Notes: a model not told the origin generated them from the sequence alone. Numbered from the stretch's first letter, positions 31,860 through 42,189 are shown. The stretch: DNA of 64,000 nt from Effrenium voratum (GCA_963377175.1 CAUJNA010001486.1:1-64000); one strand, 5' to 3'. Numbers and translations: made by a program.

Positions 31860-32085
31860 CACCATCAACCTCGAGGCGCGGTTCAAATTCAAAACCGACG
31901 CCCTGCATGAGTGGCTCGGAGTCGAAACCGACACCCTCTATGACCGCATCGTAGGCGAAGAAGTCATCACCTTCCATGAGCAGCTCAAAATCGAAACCGA
32001 CCGCCTGCATGAGCAGATTAACATCGATGTCGGTCGCCTCGATGAGATGACCCAATTCGACGTCGACGCCCGCTGCGGCTTGTGA
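31860..32085 (+). repeat. 33-bp repeats encoding an 11-residue (hendecad) pattern
   Basis: The plus frame reads FKTDALHEWLG, VETDTLYDRIV, GEEVITFHEQL, KIETDRLHEQI, NIDVGRLDEMT: an 11-residue period with acidic first half and hydrophobic residues at fixed positions, as in hendecad coiled coils. The minus strand is open as well. It may be the remains of a coiled-coil gene or a plain 33-bp minisatellite. Confidence 0.5.
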
Positions 32086-32149
32086 GCAGAATCGACGCCC
32101 TTCAGGGGCTCCGGTGGGGCCAAACGGGAACGCCGGTCTGAGGGGCTTC

Positions 32150-33000
32150 GGAGCAATCCTGTTGTGAGCCCAGGATTGAAGGGGCAATCCTGGGGTGACA
32201 ACAGGATTGAAGGAGGCAATCCTGGGGTGACAAGAGGATTGAGGGCTCCGATGCCGGGCAGGTGGTGCGGCCGGGGTGGAGGCTTCAATGCCGGGCAGGT
32301 GGTGCGGCCGGGGTGGAGGCTTCAATGCCGGGCAAGGTGGCGCGGCCGGGAGGCTCCGATGCCGGGCAGGTTCGCCGAAACTTTAGACAGTTGTCCCCCC
32401 ACAGGACAACTGGAATTTTTTTTTCCTGGGAAGAATTCCGACCTTGGCGCGGGCTCGGCAGGGCTCCGATGCCGGGCAGGTGGCGCAGGCACCAACCATT
32501 TTTTGGTTGCTGCCCGCGTGGAGTTCGGAACTGGAAACAGGCACCACCCATTTTTTGGGCGCTGCCCGCGTGGAGTTCCGCGTGGAGTTCGGAACTGGAA
32601 ACAGGCACCACCCATTTTTTGGGCGCTGCCCGCGTGGAGTTCCGCGTGGAGTTCCCCTCAATCCTGGGGTGACAACAGGATTGAAGGAGGCAATCCTGGG
32701 GTGACAACAGGATTGAGAACACTTGGCTGACGCGGCTCCGATGCCGGGCAGGTGGCGCGGCAGCGGAGGCTTCAATGCCAGGCAGATGGCGCGGCCGGGG
32801 GCTTCTATGCCAGGCAAGTGGCGCGGCAGGGCTTCATCAAACGAGGTTGGGCGAGCCCGTCAGAGTCGTTGGGCGAGCCCGTCAGAGTCGTTGGGCGAAC
32901 CCGTAGTCAGAGTCGTTGGGCGAGCCAGTACTAAGGGGCCGTTGGGCAAGCCAGTACTAAGGTTGGGCGAGCCAGTACTAAGGGGCGTTGGGCGAGCCAG
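32150..33000. repeat. Mosaic of hairpin and GC-rich modules
   Basis: Five copies of CAATCCTG...CAGGATTG hairpins (near 32153, 32183, 32216, 32659 and 32690), one CAGTTGTCC...GGACAACTG hairpin near 32390, repeated ATGCCGGGCAGGTGG-type units, CATTTTTTGGGCGCTGCCCG units, and a run of GTTGGGCGAGCC units at 32850-33000. Confidence 0.75.
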
Positions 33001-33079
33001 TACTCAACCACTTTCACAGTGGCTTTCACAGTGGCCCACAACGCCTGCTCCAAGCTGCGCCTGCTTGGCGCTGTGCCTC

Positions 33080-33365
33080 CTACAGTGCCCGCTCGGCACC
33101 GGGTGCCCGCTCGGCACGTCCTACAGTGCCCGCTCGGCACTGGTTACGGCGCCCGCTCGGCGCCATAGTGCCTACAAGTGCCCGCTCGGCACTGCAAGTG
33201 CCCGCTCGGCACTGGCACCCCCACGGTGCCCGCTCGGCACCGGGGTGCCTACGGTGCCTGCTCGGCACTGTGCCCGCTCGGCACGTCTACCTACTAGTGC
33301 CCGCTCGGCACAGTGCCTGCTCGGCACGTCTACCTAGGTACCCGCAAATCCCGCTCGGCACTGCC
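33080..33365. repeat. Array of GTGCC-CGCTC-GGCAC hairpins
   Basis: About a dozen copies of a 15-bp palindrome, GTGCCCGCTCGGCAC, spaced irregularly by roughly 5-20 bp. One copy, GGCGCC-CGCTC-GGCGCC, changes both arms in step, and the outer base pair varies between A-T and G-C. The loop CGCTC is almost constant (CTGCTC in two copies). Confidence 0.85.
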
Positions 33366-33639
33366 CCGCCTCCCGCCCAGCGCCGTGAAGTTCTCCGGGA
33401 TGTACACCTGACAGGAAAAAAAGGTGGGGGGGTGAGGGGGAGGGGCATTAGGGCTTGAACCACATGATACGCAAAACCGTGCAAAAAACCAACATGTCAA
33501 AATGTCATGTTCAAAATCATGTCATGCAAAAACAAGATGTCATGTCAAAATCATGTCATGCAACCGCACCATGCAAAACCCATGCAAAAACCATGTCAAA
33601 AACCATGCAAAATCGTGCGAAACAAGAATGCGCGCGGCG

Positions 33640-33895
33640 CGTACGCTGGCGTGGCGTCTATGCCGGGCAAGTGGCGCGGCCGGATGGAGGCTTCTATGCC
33701 AGGCAGGTGGCGCGGCAGGAATGTGGCGCGCTAGGTGTCGAAGCCTCTGATGCCGGGCAGGAATGTGATGCTCGAAAACATAAGTGCCACTTATGTTTTC
33801 GAAGTGCCTCGGAACTGGAAACAGGCACCACCCATTTTTTGGGTGCTGCCCGCGTGGAGTTCCGCTGCAGACTGCGCCGCGCGAAGACACACAAC
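33640..33895. repeat. Third mosaic module, carrying a tiny hairpin insertion
   Basis: Shares GGCTTCTATGCCAGGCAGGT and GTGATGCTCGA ... AAGTGCCTCGG with 14100-14180. At 33776-33800 it has 25 extra bases that form a near-perfect hairpin (see findings). Confidence 0.8.
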
Positions 33896-33907
33896 TAGAG
33901 AAATCAA

Positions 33908-33963
33908 TGAGTCAGCTTCGGTGAGTCAGCTTCGGTGAGTCAGCTTCGGTGAGTCAGCTTCGG
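33908..33963 (+). repeat. GAGTCAGCTTCGGT tandem repeat
   Basis: Four copies of the 14-bp unit GAGTCAGCTTCGGT. It begins like the unit of the 30.5-31.3 kb array. Confidence 0.85.
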
Positions 33964-33974
33964 GCGCGGTGAAG

Positions 33975-34325
33975 ACAGAGCACGCTTCTTTGCAGAGCAC
34001 GCTCCTCTGCAGAGCACTCTCCTTTGCAGAGCACGCTGCTTTGCAGAGCACTCTCCTTTGCAGAGCACGCTCCTTTGCAGAGCACGCTCCTTTGCAGAGC
34101 ACGCTCCTTTGCAGAGCACGCTTCTTTGCAGAGCACTCTCCTTTGCAGAGCACGCTCCTTTGCAGAGCACGCTTCTTTGCAGAGCACGCTTCTTTGCAGA
34201 GCACTCTCCTCTGCGCAGCACGCTTCTTTGCAGAGCACGCTTCTTTGCAGAGCACTCCTTTGCAGAGCACTCTCCTTTGCAGAGCACTCTCCTTTGCAGA
34301 GCACGCTTCTTTGCAGAGCAGGCCA
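33975..34325. repeat. 17-bp minisatellite
   Basis: About 20 units of GCAGAGCACGCTCCTTT and variants. Because 17 is not divisible by three, one open frame passes through all three phases of the unit, and long open frames exist on both strands. The peptide is an artefact of the unit lacking stop codons. Confidence 0.9.
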
Positions 34326-34913
34326 AGCTCTCTCTTTAGAGGGGGTTTCCCAAATGGATTCTATTCTACCTGAGAGGCTCCTAGCACTCGTCCGTCCAGG
34401 AAATGACCTCGTCCTGCGAAGGATTCGAAGTCTAAAACGCTGCGTGCAGGCGTGTGGCTGCAAAATAATGACCCCTGGATATGCGCCGCAATTTGGCTCC
34501 AGGTTGCATTTCAAGCGAGCCAACCTTCGCAGGGCTAAGAAAAAAACAAAAAAAAAGAAAACAAGGGGTCCCAACAAAAGGGGTCCCCGAAAAGGTTATT
34601 TCAAGCGATGTCAAGCTTTGCCAAAGGAAACCCCTTTTCCATTTTTTTCGGGGACCCCTTTTTTTGGGACCCCTTGTTTTCTTTTTTTTTGTTTTTTTCT
34701 TAGCCCTGCGAAGGTTGGCTCGCTTGAAATGCAACCTGGAGCCAAATTGCGGCGCATATCCAGGGGTCATTATTTTGCAGCCACACGCCTGCACGCAGCG
34801 TTTTAGACTTCGAATCCTTCGCAGGACGAGGTCATTTCCTGGACGGACGAGTGCTAGGAGCCTCTCAGGTAGAATAGAATCCATTTGGGAAACCCCCTCT
34901 AAAGAGAGAGCTT
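34325..34913. repeat. 589-bp long inverted repeat (palindromic element)
   Basis: Left arm 34325-34594 (AAGCTCTCTCTTTAGAGGGG...) and right arm 34645-34913 (...AAACCCCCTCTAAAGAGAGAGCTT) are close to exact reverse complements, with a spacer of about 50 bp containing TTCAAGCGATGTCAAGC. Partial copies are at 14700-14855 and 42850-43057. It looks like a fold-back or MITE-type element. Its right end abuts fibre copy 3 and removes that gene's final codons. Confidence 0.85.
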
Positions 34914-34916
34914 ATA

Positions 34917-37218
34917 GGTTCTTCAGCCCCCGCTGGGCCTGCCAGGCTTCCACCTTGTCCAGCCGGCCCTGAAGCCCCTTGCGCACCCCCCAGAGCACGC
35001 TGGTAAGGTGCGGTAGTCAAGTGTGATCATCTCGGTGCCGTCGCTCCACCCGTCAAATTCTTCCACTTCGTTCCTGCGAAGTCGTCCAAGGCGAAGCCCA
35101 GCCTCAGGTCCCCCCCCGTTCATGTCCGGGCGCTTGTACTGCTTGGCCTCCACAAAGTCGAAGAGCTGCTTGAGCTCTGCCACGTAGGCAGCCGGGGTTC
35201 CTCTGGTTCGTGGTCAGGGACAGCTGCGTCAAGAGGCTCTTCGTCTGCGCCAGCGCCTCGTCGTTGATCATAATGAGCTTGCTGGCGTCCCACCGTCCCG
35301 CTCCAGAAAGACCTGGCTTGCCCAGCAGCCGGAGGCCGCGCTTGTTGGACACCTGCAGCTTGCTCCAGCCCGCCCAGTTCTTTGTCAAGAAGAGATCGTC
35401 CGAGAAGTCCCAAAGTGAAGCTTCGCAACTCCGTTTGGAGGCACTGTGAAGTACATTTTGGCCGTGCTCCAGGCAGGTCGTAGACGTTGTCGGCCTCTGA
35501 CATGTACACCGTGCCGAGCCGGTACCGGCAGGCGAAGAGGAGCTCTCGGCCTGGCGTCAAGTTGTAGGTGCGCACGATGTTCCAGGGGTTCGCTGCAGCC
35601 GCTGCTGGGGCGAACCGTCCAGTTTGACAGCGAGACGTCCGTGGGGCCCAGGATCTACTCTCCTATGGCGGCCACCACCTCGTCGGCCCCTCCATCGTCC
35701 GGAAAGCGCACGGCTATTTGCAGGGTAGTGGCTGAGCAGCGCGGCTGCAATGCTCGAGGCCGTTGCCGTGTCCTTGTGAACACGTCCTGTCCGGGCCCGT
35801 CCTGTAGGCCAGCAGCGCGCCCGCGATGGCGGGTCTGCGTGTCCTGCGCGCTTGCCGTGCGGTAGTCTCCCAACAGGGCGTCTACCTGCACCGAGGTGTA
35901 GTAGGCCAGCAGCGGCTGTGATGGCGGCCTGCGTGTCCTGCGCCGCTCCTGTTCGGTAGTCTCCCAACAGCGCGTCCACTTGTGAGGAGGTGTGGTAGGT
36001 CAGCAGCGCAGCCGCAAGGGCCGCGTCCGCCGCTGCGATGGATAGCAGTCTGCCGTAATTGCCGATCTGTGGCAAGCCGTTGCCAGTCGCAGCAGAAGTG
36101 GTGCCTGCACACACACAGGTGCGAACGACGTTGCTTCCACGCGCAACGAGCTCCAAGTAGTGAAGAGCCGGCCCAGGCCGGCGCGTTAACAACTCGCCGC
36201 TGCCGGAACTAAAAAAAAAAAAAAAGAAATAGGGGGGAAGCCTGCAGGGCGCGGCGAGCTCCACGAGGATTGCGTCGAGGGCGCCCTGGAGCGTGGTCTC
36301 GCTGGCCGAGAGCGCGGCGTTCGTGGCGTACAAGGCCAGCAGCGTCGCGTCGGCCTTGGCCCCCTGAAGCGCCGTGATGCTGGCGTCGCGGCTAGCCTCG
36401 GTGGCGAGACCCAGCAGGGCATTTGCTATCTTGGTGTCTACCTCCTGCAGCGTGTCCAACCCGTCCACCGTGGAGAGCAGGGAGGCCAGCGCGCTTGCGT
36501 CCGCCTTGCCGAGGAGGGTGGTGTCCAGGGCTGCCGTGGTGACTGCTCCCAGGAGGGCCAGAGTCCACCTCAGGGCGCTGGCGTCCGCCTTGGAGGCCTG
36601 CAGCCCCGAGATGGAGGCGTCTCTGGCTCGAGAGCCCCCAGAAGAGCGTTGGCCACCTTGGTGTCTACCTCCAGCGGCGTGATCCTCGCCGCTATGTCTA
36701 GGGAGTGCTGGTCCACCACCGTCTTGAGGCCGTAGTTGGCCGCCACCGTGGCCAGCGTGGCGTTGTTGGCCGAGGCGATGGAGCCGTTCATGGCCGCCGT
36801 GGTGCTGTAGTTGGACAGCTTCAGGCCCACGCCGTCCGGGGTGCTCTTCGTGGCCACCACGCCCTCCAGCGCGTCGAAGGCTGACTGGTCTGCCTTGTTG
36901 GAGAGACCCGTGGTCAGCGAGCTCTGCCGTGCGCGGCTCCGTGGTGGCCAGGGCCGCCGCCGTGGCCAGGGGCGCGATTGCCGGCGCCAGCGCGCTGCTG
37001 TCCAGCTTTGAGGCCAGCTCGGCGGTGACTCGGTCGTCCAGGGACTGGATGGCAGCCGCGTTGTTGCCGGAGGCTGCCGTGTTCACCGCCAGGTCAGTTA
37101 CTTGAGCGTAGGGCGTCAGAGCGAGGGCCAGCTGCCCTGCGGTGACGTGCGTGCCGTCAGTTACCTCTCCGTTGTCCAGGACCTCCGGGATGTTGCCCGT
37201 GACAGGTCCTTCAAACAT
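34917..37218 (-). pseudogene. Fibre gene copy 3, internally deleted
   Basis: ATG at 37218-37216 (MFEGPVTGNIPEV). It follows copy 1 through the Ala-rich and YYT-type repeats, but with many small deletions and frameshifts, and an A15 run with extra bases at about 36210-36230. One middle domain and all the beta repeats are deleted: NWTVRPSSG leads to one partial domain and then directly to the FLTKNWAGWSKLQ region near 35390. The C-terminal domain has FDFVEAKQYKRPDMN but lacks the LSDSRVKTETAEADV stretch that starts the S74-like domain in copy 1, so self-processing would be impossible. It ends at 34917, cut by the palindromic element. Confidence 0.65.
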
Positions 37219-37560
37219 GTTTTCTTAGGAGTAGTCGTTACGTACTTGTATCGCTGGGGCGTTGTACTTTCGCAACACGCCCTCCCTTGAGTCGCTATGG
37301 GTCATTCGGGGTCTTCGTAGCAGGTTGGTATAAATAAATATCACGTATGTGAAGTGAGGGAAAGTATCCTTCACTTATGAGACCTCTGATGAAGTGACCG
37401 ATGGCGTCGGTCAAAACGCTTGGGTCACGACGAATTGACCGGTGAAGCTATGCATTGTGTGCATAGTTTTATAGGACACTTGTCTCAGTGGTTATGACCT
37501 GCGGGGCATTCATGCATTCATGAGTCATTGATGAATCACCCGGTTCCATTAATGACTCAA
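37219..37560. promoter_or_regulatory. 5' flank of fibre copy 3, with palindrome and AT-rich box
   Basis: Shared with the flank of copy 4 (39930-40375): TCTTAGGAGTAG next to the ATG, GTTGTACTTTCGCAACACGC, an AT-rich box TTGGTATAAATAAATATC about 110 bp upstream of the ATG, and the palindrome TGACCGA-TGGCG-TCGGTCA near 37397. Conservation in both copies makes the AT-rich box a candidate promoter; no experiment supports it. Confidence 0.35.
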
Positions 37561-38270
37561 ACTTGCCAAGAACCAAGTCCTCTCGGGAACTGGGGTGCTT
37601 TTGCGCACTTTTCGGCCCCAAAGAGAGCGGTGACGAAGCGGTGACAAAGCGGTGACGAACGGTGACAAGCTCGGCGGGCTGGAGTTCGCCGGTTTTCCGG
37701 GCCGAAAGCGGTCGGACGCCAAAAACGGAGCCGGACGGAGCGGTGACGTCATTGGTGACAAGCTGGCTGACGGACCACCTCGGCGTGCTGACGGACCGCC
37801 TCGGCGGGCTGCCGGACTCCGAGCAGGTCCTCGGCGGGCTGTCGGACCGCGGAAAACCCTGCGGAGAACGAGTTCCGGAACTGGAGGCCGCTTTTGCGCA
37901 CTTTTGCGAGCAAAAAGCGAGCGGTGACAAAGAAAAGACGAACGGTGACAAGCTCAGCGGGCTGGAATTTGCAGGCTTTTCCAGGCAGAAAACGGAATCC
38001 GGAGCACGGCGAACGTCTGGAGCCCGATTTCGACGGAAAACAAGCGAATTTGGAGGCCCAGGCAGCGCATTTGACGTCTGACACGAAAAAACGAACTTTT
38101 CGGAGTTCGCCGTTTTCAGCGCTTTTTGCACCAAAAACGGAGCGGTGACGAAGCGGTGACATCGCTGGTGACGAGTTCAGCTGGTTGAAAATTATGCAGT
38201 TTTGGCGGCTTTTTTGGCAAAAAAACGCGAAAGAATAGGGGACTATAAGCTGATGTTCCTTACTACTCTG
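37560..38270. repeat. GCGGTGAC/GGCGGGCTG-rich repeat segment
   Basis: Repeated GCGGTGACAA and CTCGGCGGGCTG with TTCGCCGGTTTTCCGGGCCG, also found at 40375-40760 upstream of copy 4. It continues the duplicated 5' flank. Open frames here show only repeat-derived peptides. Confidence 0.6.
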
Positions 38271-38274
38271 GTCA

Positions 38275-39929
38275 CCCACGAAGCTGCCGTACAGGGGGTC
38301 GTAGACGTTGTCGGCCTCGGACATGTGCACCACGAAGTTGGAGGCCGTGCCAAGTCGGTACCGGCAGGCGAAGAGGAGCTCTCGGCAAGTTGTAGGTGCG
38401 CACGATGTTCCAGGGGTTCACCGCCAGGGTCAGAGTGTAGCCGTCCACGCTCACTGCGCCCGCGGTGTGCGTGGCCAGGACCACGCTGCAGCCGCTGCTG
38501 GGGCGAACCGTCCAGTTTGACAGCGAGACGTCCGTGGGGCCCAGGATCTGCTCTCCTATGGCGGCCACCACCTTGTCGGCCCCTCCGTCGTCCGGAAAGC
38601 GCACGGCTATTTGCAGGGCAGAGGCTGCCTCCGTGACGCCGAGCTTGTCGGCCAACAAACCGTCGGCCTGCGTCTGCGTGTCCTGCGCCGCTCCTGTTCG
38701 GTAGTCTCCCAACAGCGTGTCCACTTGTGAGGAGGTGTAGTAGGCCAGCAACGCAGCCGCAAGGGCCGCGTCCGCTGCGATGGAGTAGCAGTCTGCCGTG
38801 ATGCTCAGCGTGTCGTCGCCGTTGGCCAGCGCAGCAGAGAGAGGAGCCTCCAGATGCAGGTTGCGAACGACGTTGCTTCCGCGAACGAGCTCCCAAGTAG
38901 TGAAGCCCGCCCAGGCCGGCGCGTTAACAACTCCGCCGCTGCCGGAGGCGAGCTCCGCGAGGATTGCGTCGAGGGCGCTCTGGGTCTCGCTGGCTGAGAG
39001 CGCGGCGTTCGTGGCGTACGAGGCCAGCAGCGTCGCGTCGGCCTTGGCCCCGTGATGCTGGCGTCGCGGCTAGCAAGCTGCGCTGCGACAAAGGCCTCGG
39101 TGGCGAGACCCAGCAGGGCATTTGCCATCTTGGTGTCTACCTCCAGCGGCGTGTCCAACCCGTCCACCGTGGAGAGCAGGGAGGCCAGCGCGCTGGTGTC
39201 TGCAGCGTCCAGGGCCGCCGTGGTGACTGCGCCCAAGAGGGCTGCCGCTATCTTAGAGTCCACCTCTGAGAGCAGGGCGTAAGCTGTCAGCGCGCTGGCG
39301 TCCGCCTTGGAGGCCTGCAGCCCCGAGATGGAGGCGTCTCGACTCGAGGCCAGCGCTGCGGCGGACACGGCCCCCAGAAGAGCGTTGGCCACCTTGGTGT
39401 CTACCTCCAGCGGCGTGATCCTCGCCGCTATGTCTAGGGAGTGCTGGTCCACCACCGTCTTGAGGCCGTAGTTGGCCGCCACCGTGGCCAGCGTGGCGTT
39501 GTTGGCCGAGGCGATGGACCCGTTCATGGCCGCCGTGGTGCTGTAGTTGGACAGCTTCAGGTCCACGCCGTCCGGGGTGCTCTTCGTCGCCACCACGCCC
39601 TCCAGCACGTCGAAGGCCGACTGGTCTGCCTTGTTGGAGAGACCCGTGGTCAGCGAGCTCTGCAGCGCTGCGATGCTGCTTCCGTGCGCCGCCGCCTGTC
39701 CGTCCGTGGTGGCTAGGGCCGCCGCCGTGGCCAGGGGCGCAATTGCCGGCGCCAGCGCGCTGCTGTCCAGCTTTGAAACCAGGGACTGGATGGCAGCCTT
39801 GCCTGAGGCTGCCGTGTTCACCGCCAGGGCGTCAGAGCGAGGGCCAGCTGCCCTGCTGTGACGTGCGTGCCGTCAGTTACCTCTCCGTTGTACCTCCGGG
39901 ATGTTGCTCGTGACAGGTCCTTCAAACAT
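38275..39929 (-). pseudogene. Fibre gene copy 4, C-terminally truncated
   Basis: ATG at 39929-39927 (MFEGPVTG), with a short deletion soon after it (about 39880-39900). The helical region is well preserved (SNKADQSAFDVLEGVVATKS), as are NAPAWAGFTTWELVRGSNV, one or two YYTSSQVDTLLGDYRT repeats, and the first middle domain to VVHMSEADNVYD. It then ends near 38275 in unrelated sequence, so the second middle domain, beta repeats and S74-like end are absent. Frameshifts lie near 39000-39060 and elsewhere. With copy 3 it forms a tandem pair that includes the 5' flanks. Confidence 0.65.
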
Positions 39930-40375
39930 GTTTTCTTAGGAGTAGGTGTTACACGAATGCGTAACGCTGGGGTGTTGTACTTTCGCAACACGCCCCCTTG
40001 ATTCGCTAAGGAGCATTCGGGGTCTTCGTAGCGCTGGGTTGGTATAAATATATATCATCTCACAGGCGCCCCCGAGCCGCTATGGGCCATTCGGGCAAAA
40101 TCGCTGTACCGTGGAATGACGAATTGACCGATGGCGTCGGTCAAAACACTTGGGACACAGTGCTGGCACCTCGGGCTGTAGCGCATGACGAACTGACCGG
40201 CGAAGCTATGCATTGTGTGCATAGTTTTACGGGACACTTGTCTCATGGGGCAACACGGGTCATGAGACACCTCGAAGACTCAAGCGCTACCTTGTCTCAT
40301 GACCTGGGCATTCATGAACCAACCTTGCTCATTCATGAGCCATTGATGAATCACCCGGTTCCATTATTGACTCAA
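39930..40375. promoter_or_regulatory. 5' flank of fibre copy 4
   Basis: Same order of elements as the flank of copy 3: TCTTAGGAGTAG, GTTGTACTTTCGCAACACGC, the AT-rich box GGTATAAATATATATC at 40041-40056, then GACCGATGGCGTCGGTC near 40129. Further out, GTGCATAGTTTTACGGGACA and ATTCATGA repeats follow. Confidence 0.35.
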
Positions 40376-42189
40376 ACTTGCCAAGAACGAAGTCCTCTGG
40401 AGCTCGGGGAGTTGGCCGCTTTTGCGCACTTTTCGGCCCAAAAGAGAGCGGTGACGAAGCGGTGACAAACGGTGACAAACGGTGACAAACGGTGACAAGC
40501 TCGGCGGGCTGGAATTCGCCGGTTTTCCGGGCCGAAAGTGGAATCCTGAGCAAAGTGACCGTCTGGAGCCTGCTTTCGACCGGGAGGCTTAGGCATCCCA
40601 CTTGCAGTCTGACACGAAAAACGGACTTTTCGGACTCGGTCGTTTTGAGCGCTTTTTGCACCAAAAACGGAGCCGGACGGAGCGGTGACATCAGTGGTGA
40701 CAAGCTCGGCGGGCTGTCGGGCCGCAGGCCGAAACCTCGGCGGGCTGCCGTGCTCCGAGCCAGGTCCTCGGCGGGAAACCAGGCAGTGGCTGCCCTGCTG
40801 GAGACTTGCCCAGCTCTTTGCCCGTGGCAAAGTCGAGACTACGTGCTGCTTGCGCTCAACCGCTTGCGAGCGCAAAAGGCGAGCTAGACTGATCGGCCGC
40901 GGCGCGGATCGTGCGCAGCGCGACTGCTTTGCTGCTTCAACACTGTCTTGCGAACTAGCGGCAGACAGGAGCTGCGCGCGAGCGCTGAGGGACAAAAAAG
41001 CGCGCAGGGTCTTTGCGGTTGTTGTGACTTGCTCGCGCCTCTGCTGTGCCTCGTGACTCGCTCGCACGCTCTGCTGGGTCAGGCAGAGCTGCGTCGCTAT
41101 CTTACTTCTCACGGTTTGCGCGCTCCTCGTCAAACATCGACCCGCGCACGGCACCAGCTCAACTTCGTGCACGATGTCTGGAAGCTTGACCGAGCGACGC
41201 TCTGAGACGACATTTTCTCCACAGGACATGATGTGTCACACCTTTGTGCATGTGACTGGCTGCGAGGACGACTCTGCTCGGCCTCGGTAAGTCCCGAGAT
41301 GTTGAGTAAGGGGGTGTTCAGCGGCGCCCGGAAACCAAGGATGGCAAACGCCGTGTAATGCGAAGTGTGAATTCAGGCGGTTTCGTCTGCCTGAGGTGCC
41401 TCAGGGCGCGACTGCCCGCCGCGGACTGGCTGCGCTCTTGACGCAGCCGTCCTGGATGAAGGAGGCCGACTATGGGTCCTGCTGTCGCGCGCCAGGACCT
41501 GACGCTTCTTGCGCCACGCAACGGCATGTTGGTCGAGAGGATGAGGAAGCTCAAGGAGATGTCCGCTCCGAGGACCCTACAAGCTGATGATGGCCCCAGC
41601 AGCTTTTCATCGCTGACTGTCGCGGATTAGTGTGATCCATCTGTTTTCCCTGTGATCTAACGTGATCATTTGCTTTTTGGCCATTTTGGATGCGGCTGTT
41701 TGGAACTGCGCGGCAGTGACACTCTGCTGAGGCACTGTCGTGACGCGAGACGCGCCTAGCGGTAGAAAAGAAGAGCTACGCTGGAGCCCTCCGATGCCCT
41801 CAGCTTTTCCCTCAGCTTGGCTGACAGCAGCGAGTCAAAATCTCGACTTGTCAGGTTCGAACTTAAATAGAGGAGCTGTTCGGGTGCACTGCGCACTGCG
41901 CGCTGCAGTGGAGGGGTCGCACGGCTTTGTTGCCCCTCCATGTTACCCCCGTGCACCTGGCCTCGGAAAGTCAGAGACCCTGCAAGCTGATGATGACCCT
42001 GCAAGCGCAATCTGATTAACACAAGATAGCTCGTAAGCCTGCTCCGCAACATCGCCTGCGTCGCCAGCACCGCCAGCCTTCGGAAAAACCCGCGCGCGCC
42101 AGGTCGCAGCGCGCAGTTTTTTTTTTTTGCGGTCTCTAGCTGCCACAGATCATCAACATCACCAGCAACACCAGCTTTTTGGAAACCCC
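40376..42189. other. No recognisable gene
   Basis: To about 40760 this repeats the GCGGTGACAA segment. Beyond that I see no family motif. A 52-codon frame from ATG 41474 or so (MGPAVARQDLTLLAPRNGML...) has protein-like composition but no recognisable relatives. Confidence 0.35.

Noticed and set aside
33080..33365. Regularly appearing short palindromes resembling a CRISPR array
   Set aside because: The spacers are irregular, short (about 5-20 bp) and partly shared, the repeats are too short, and no Cas-like gene is present. The setting is eukaryotic.
33954..34577. Long minus-strand protein rich in SAKKRALQRSVLCKEAC
   Set aside because: It is the translation of a stop-free 17-bp minisatellite.
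35557..37218. Intact 553-codon fibre variant in copy 3
   Set aside because: The open frame crosses several frameshifted stretches that do not match the fibre protein, so the length is fortuitous and the gene is broken.
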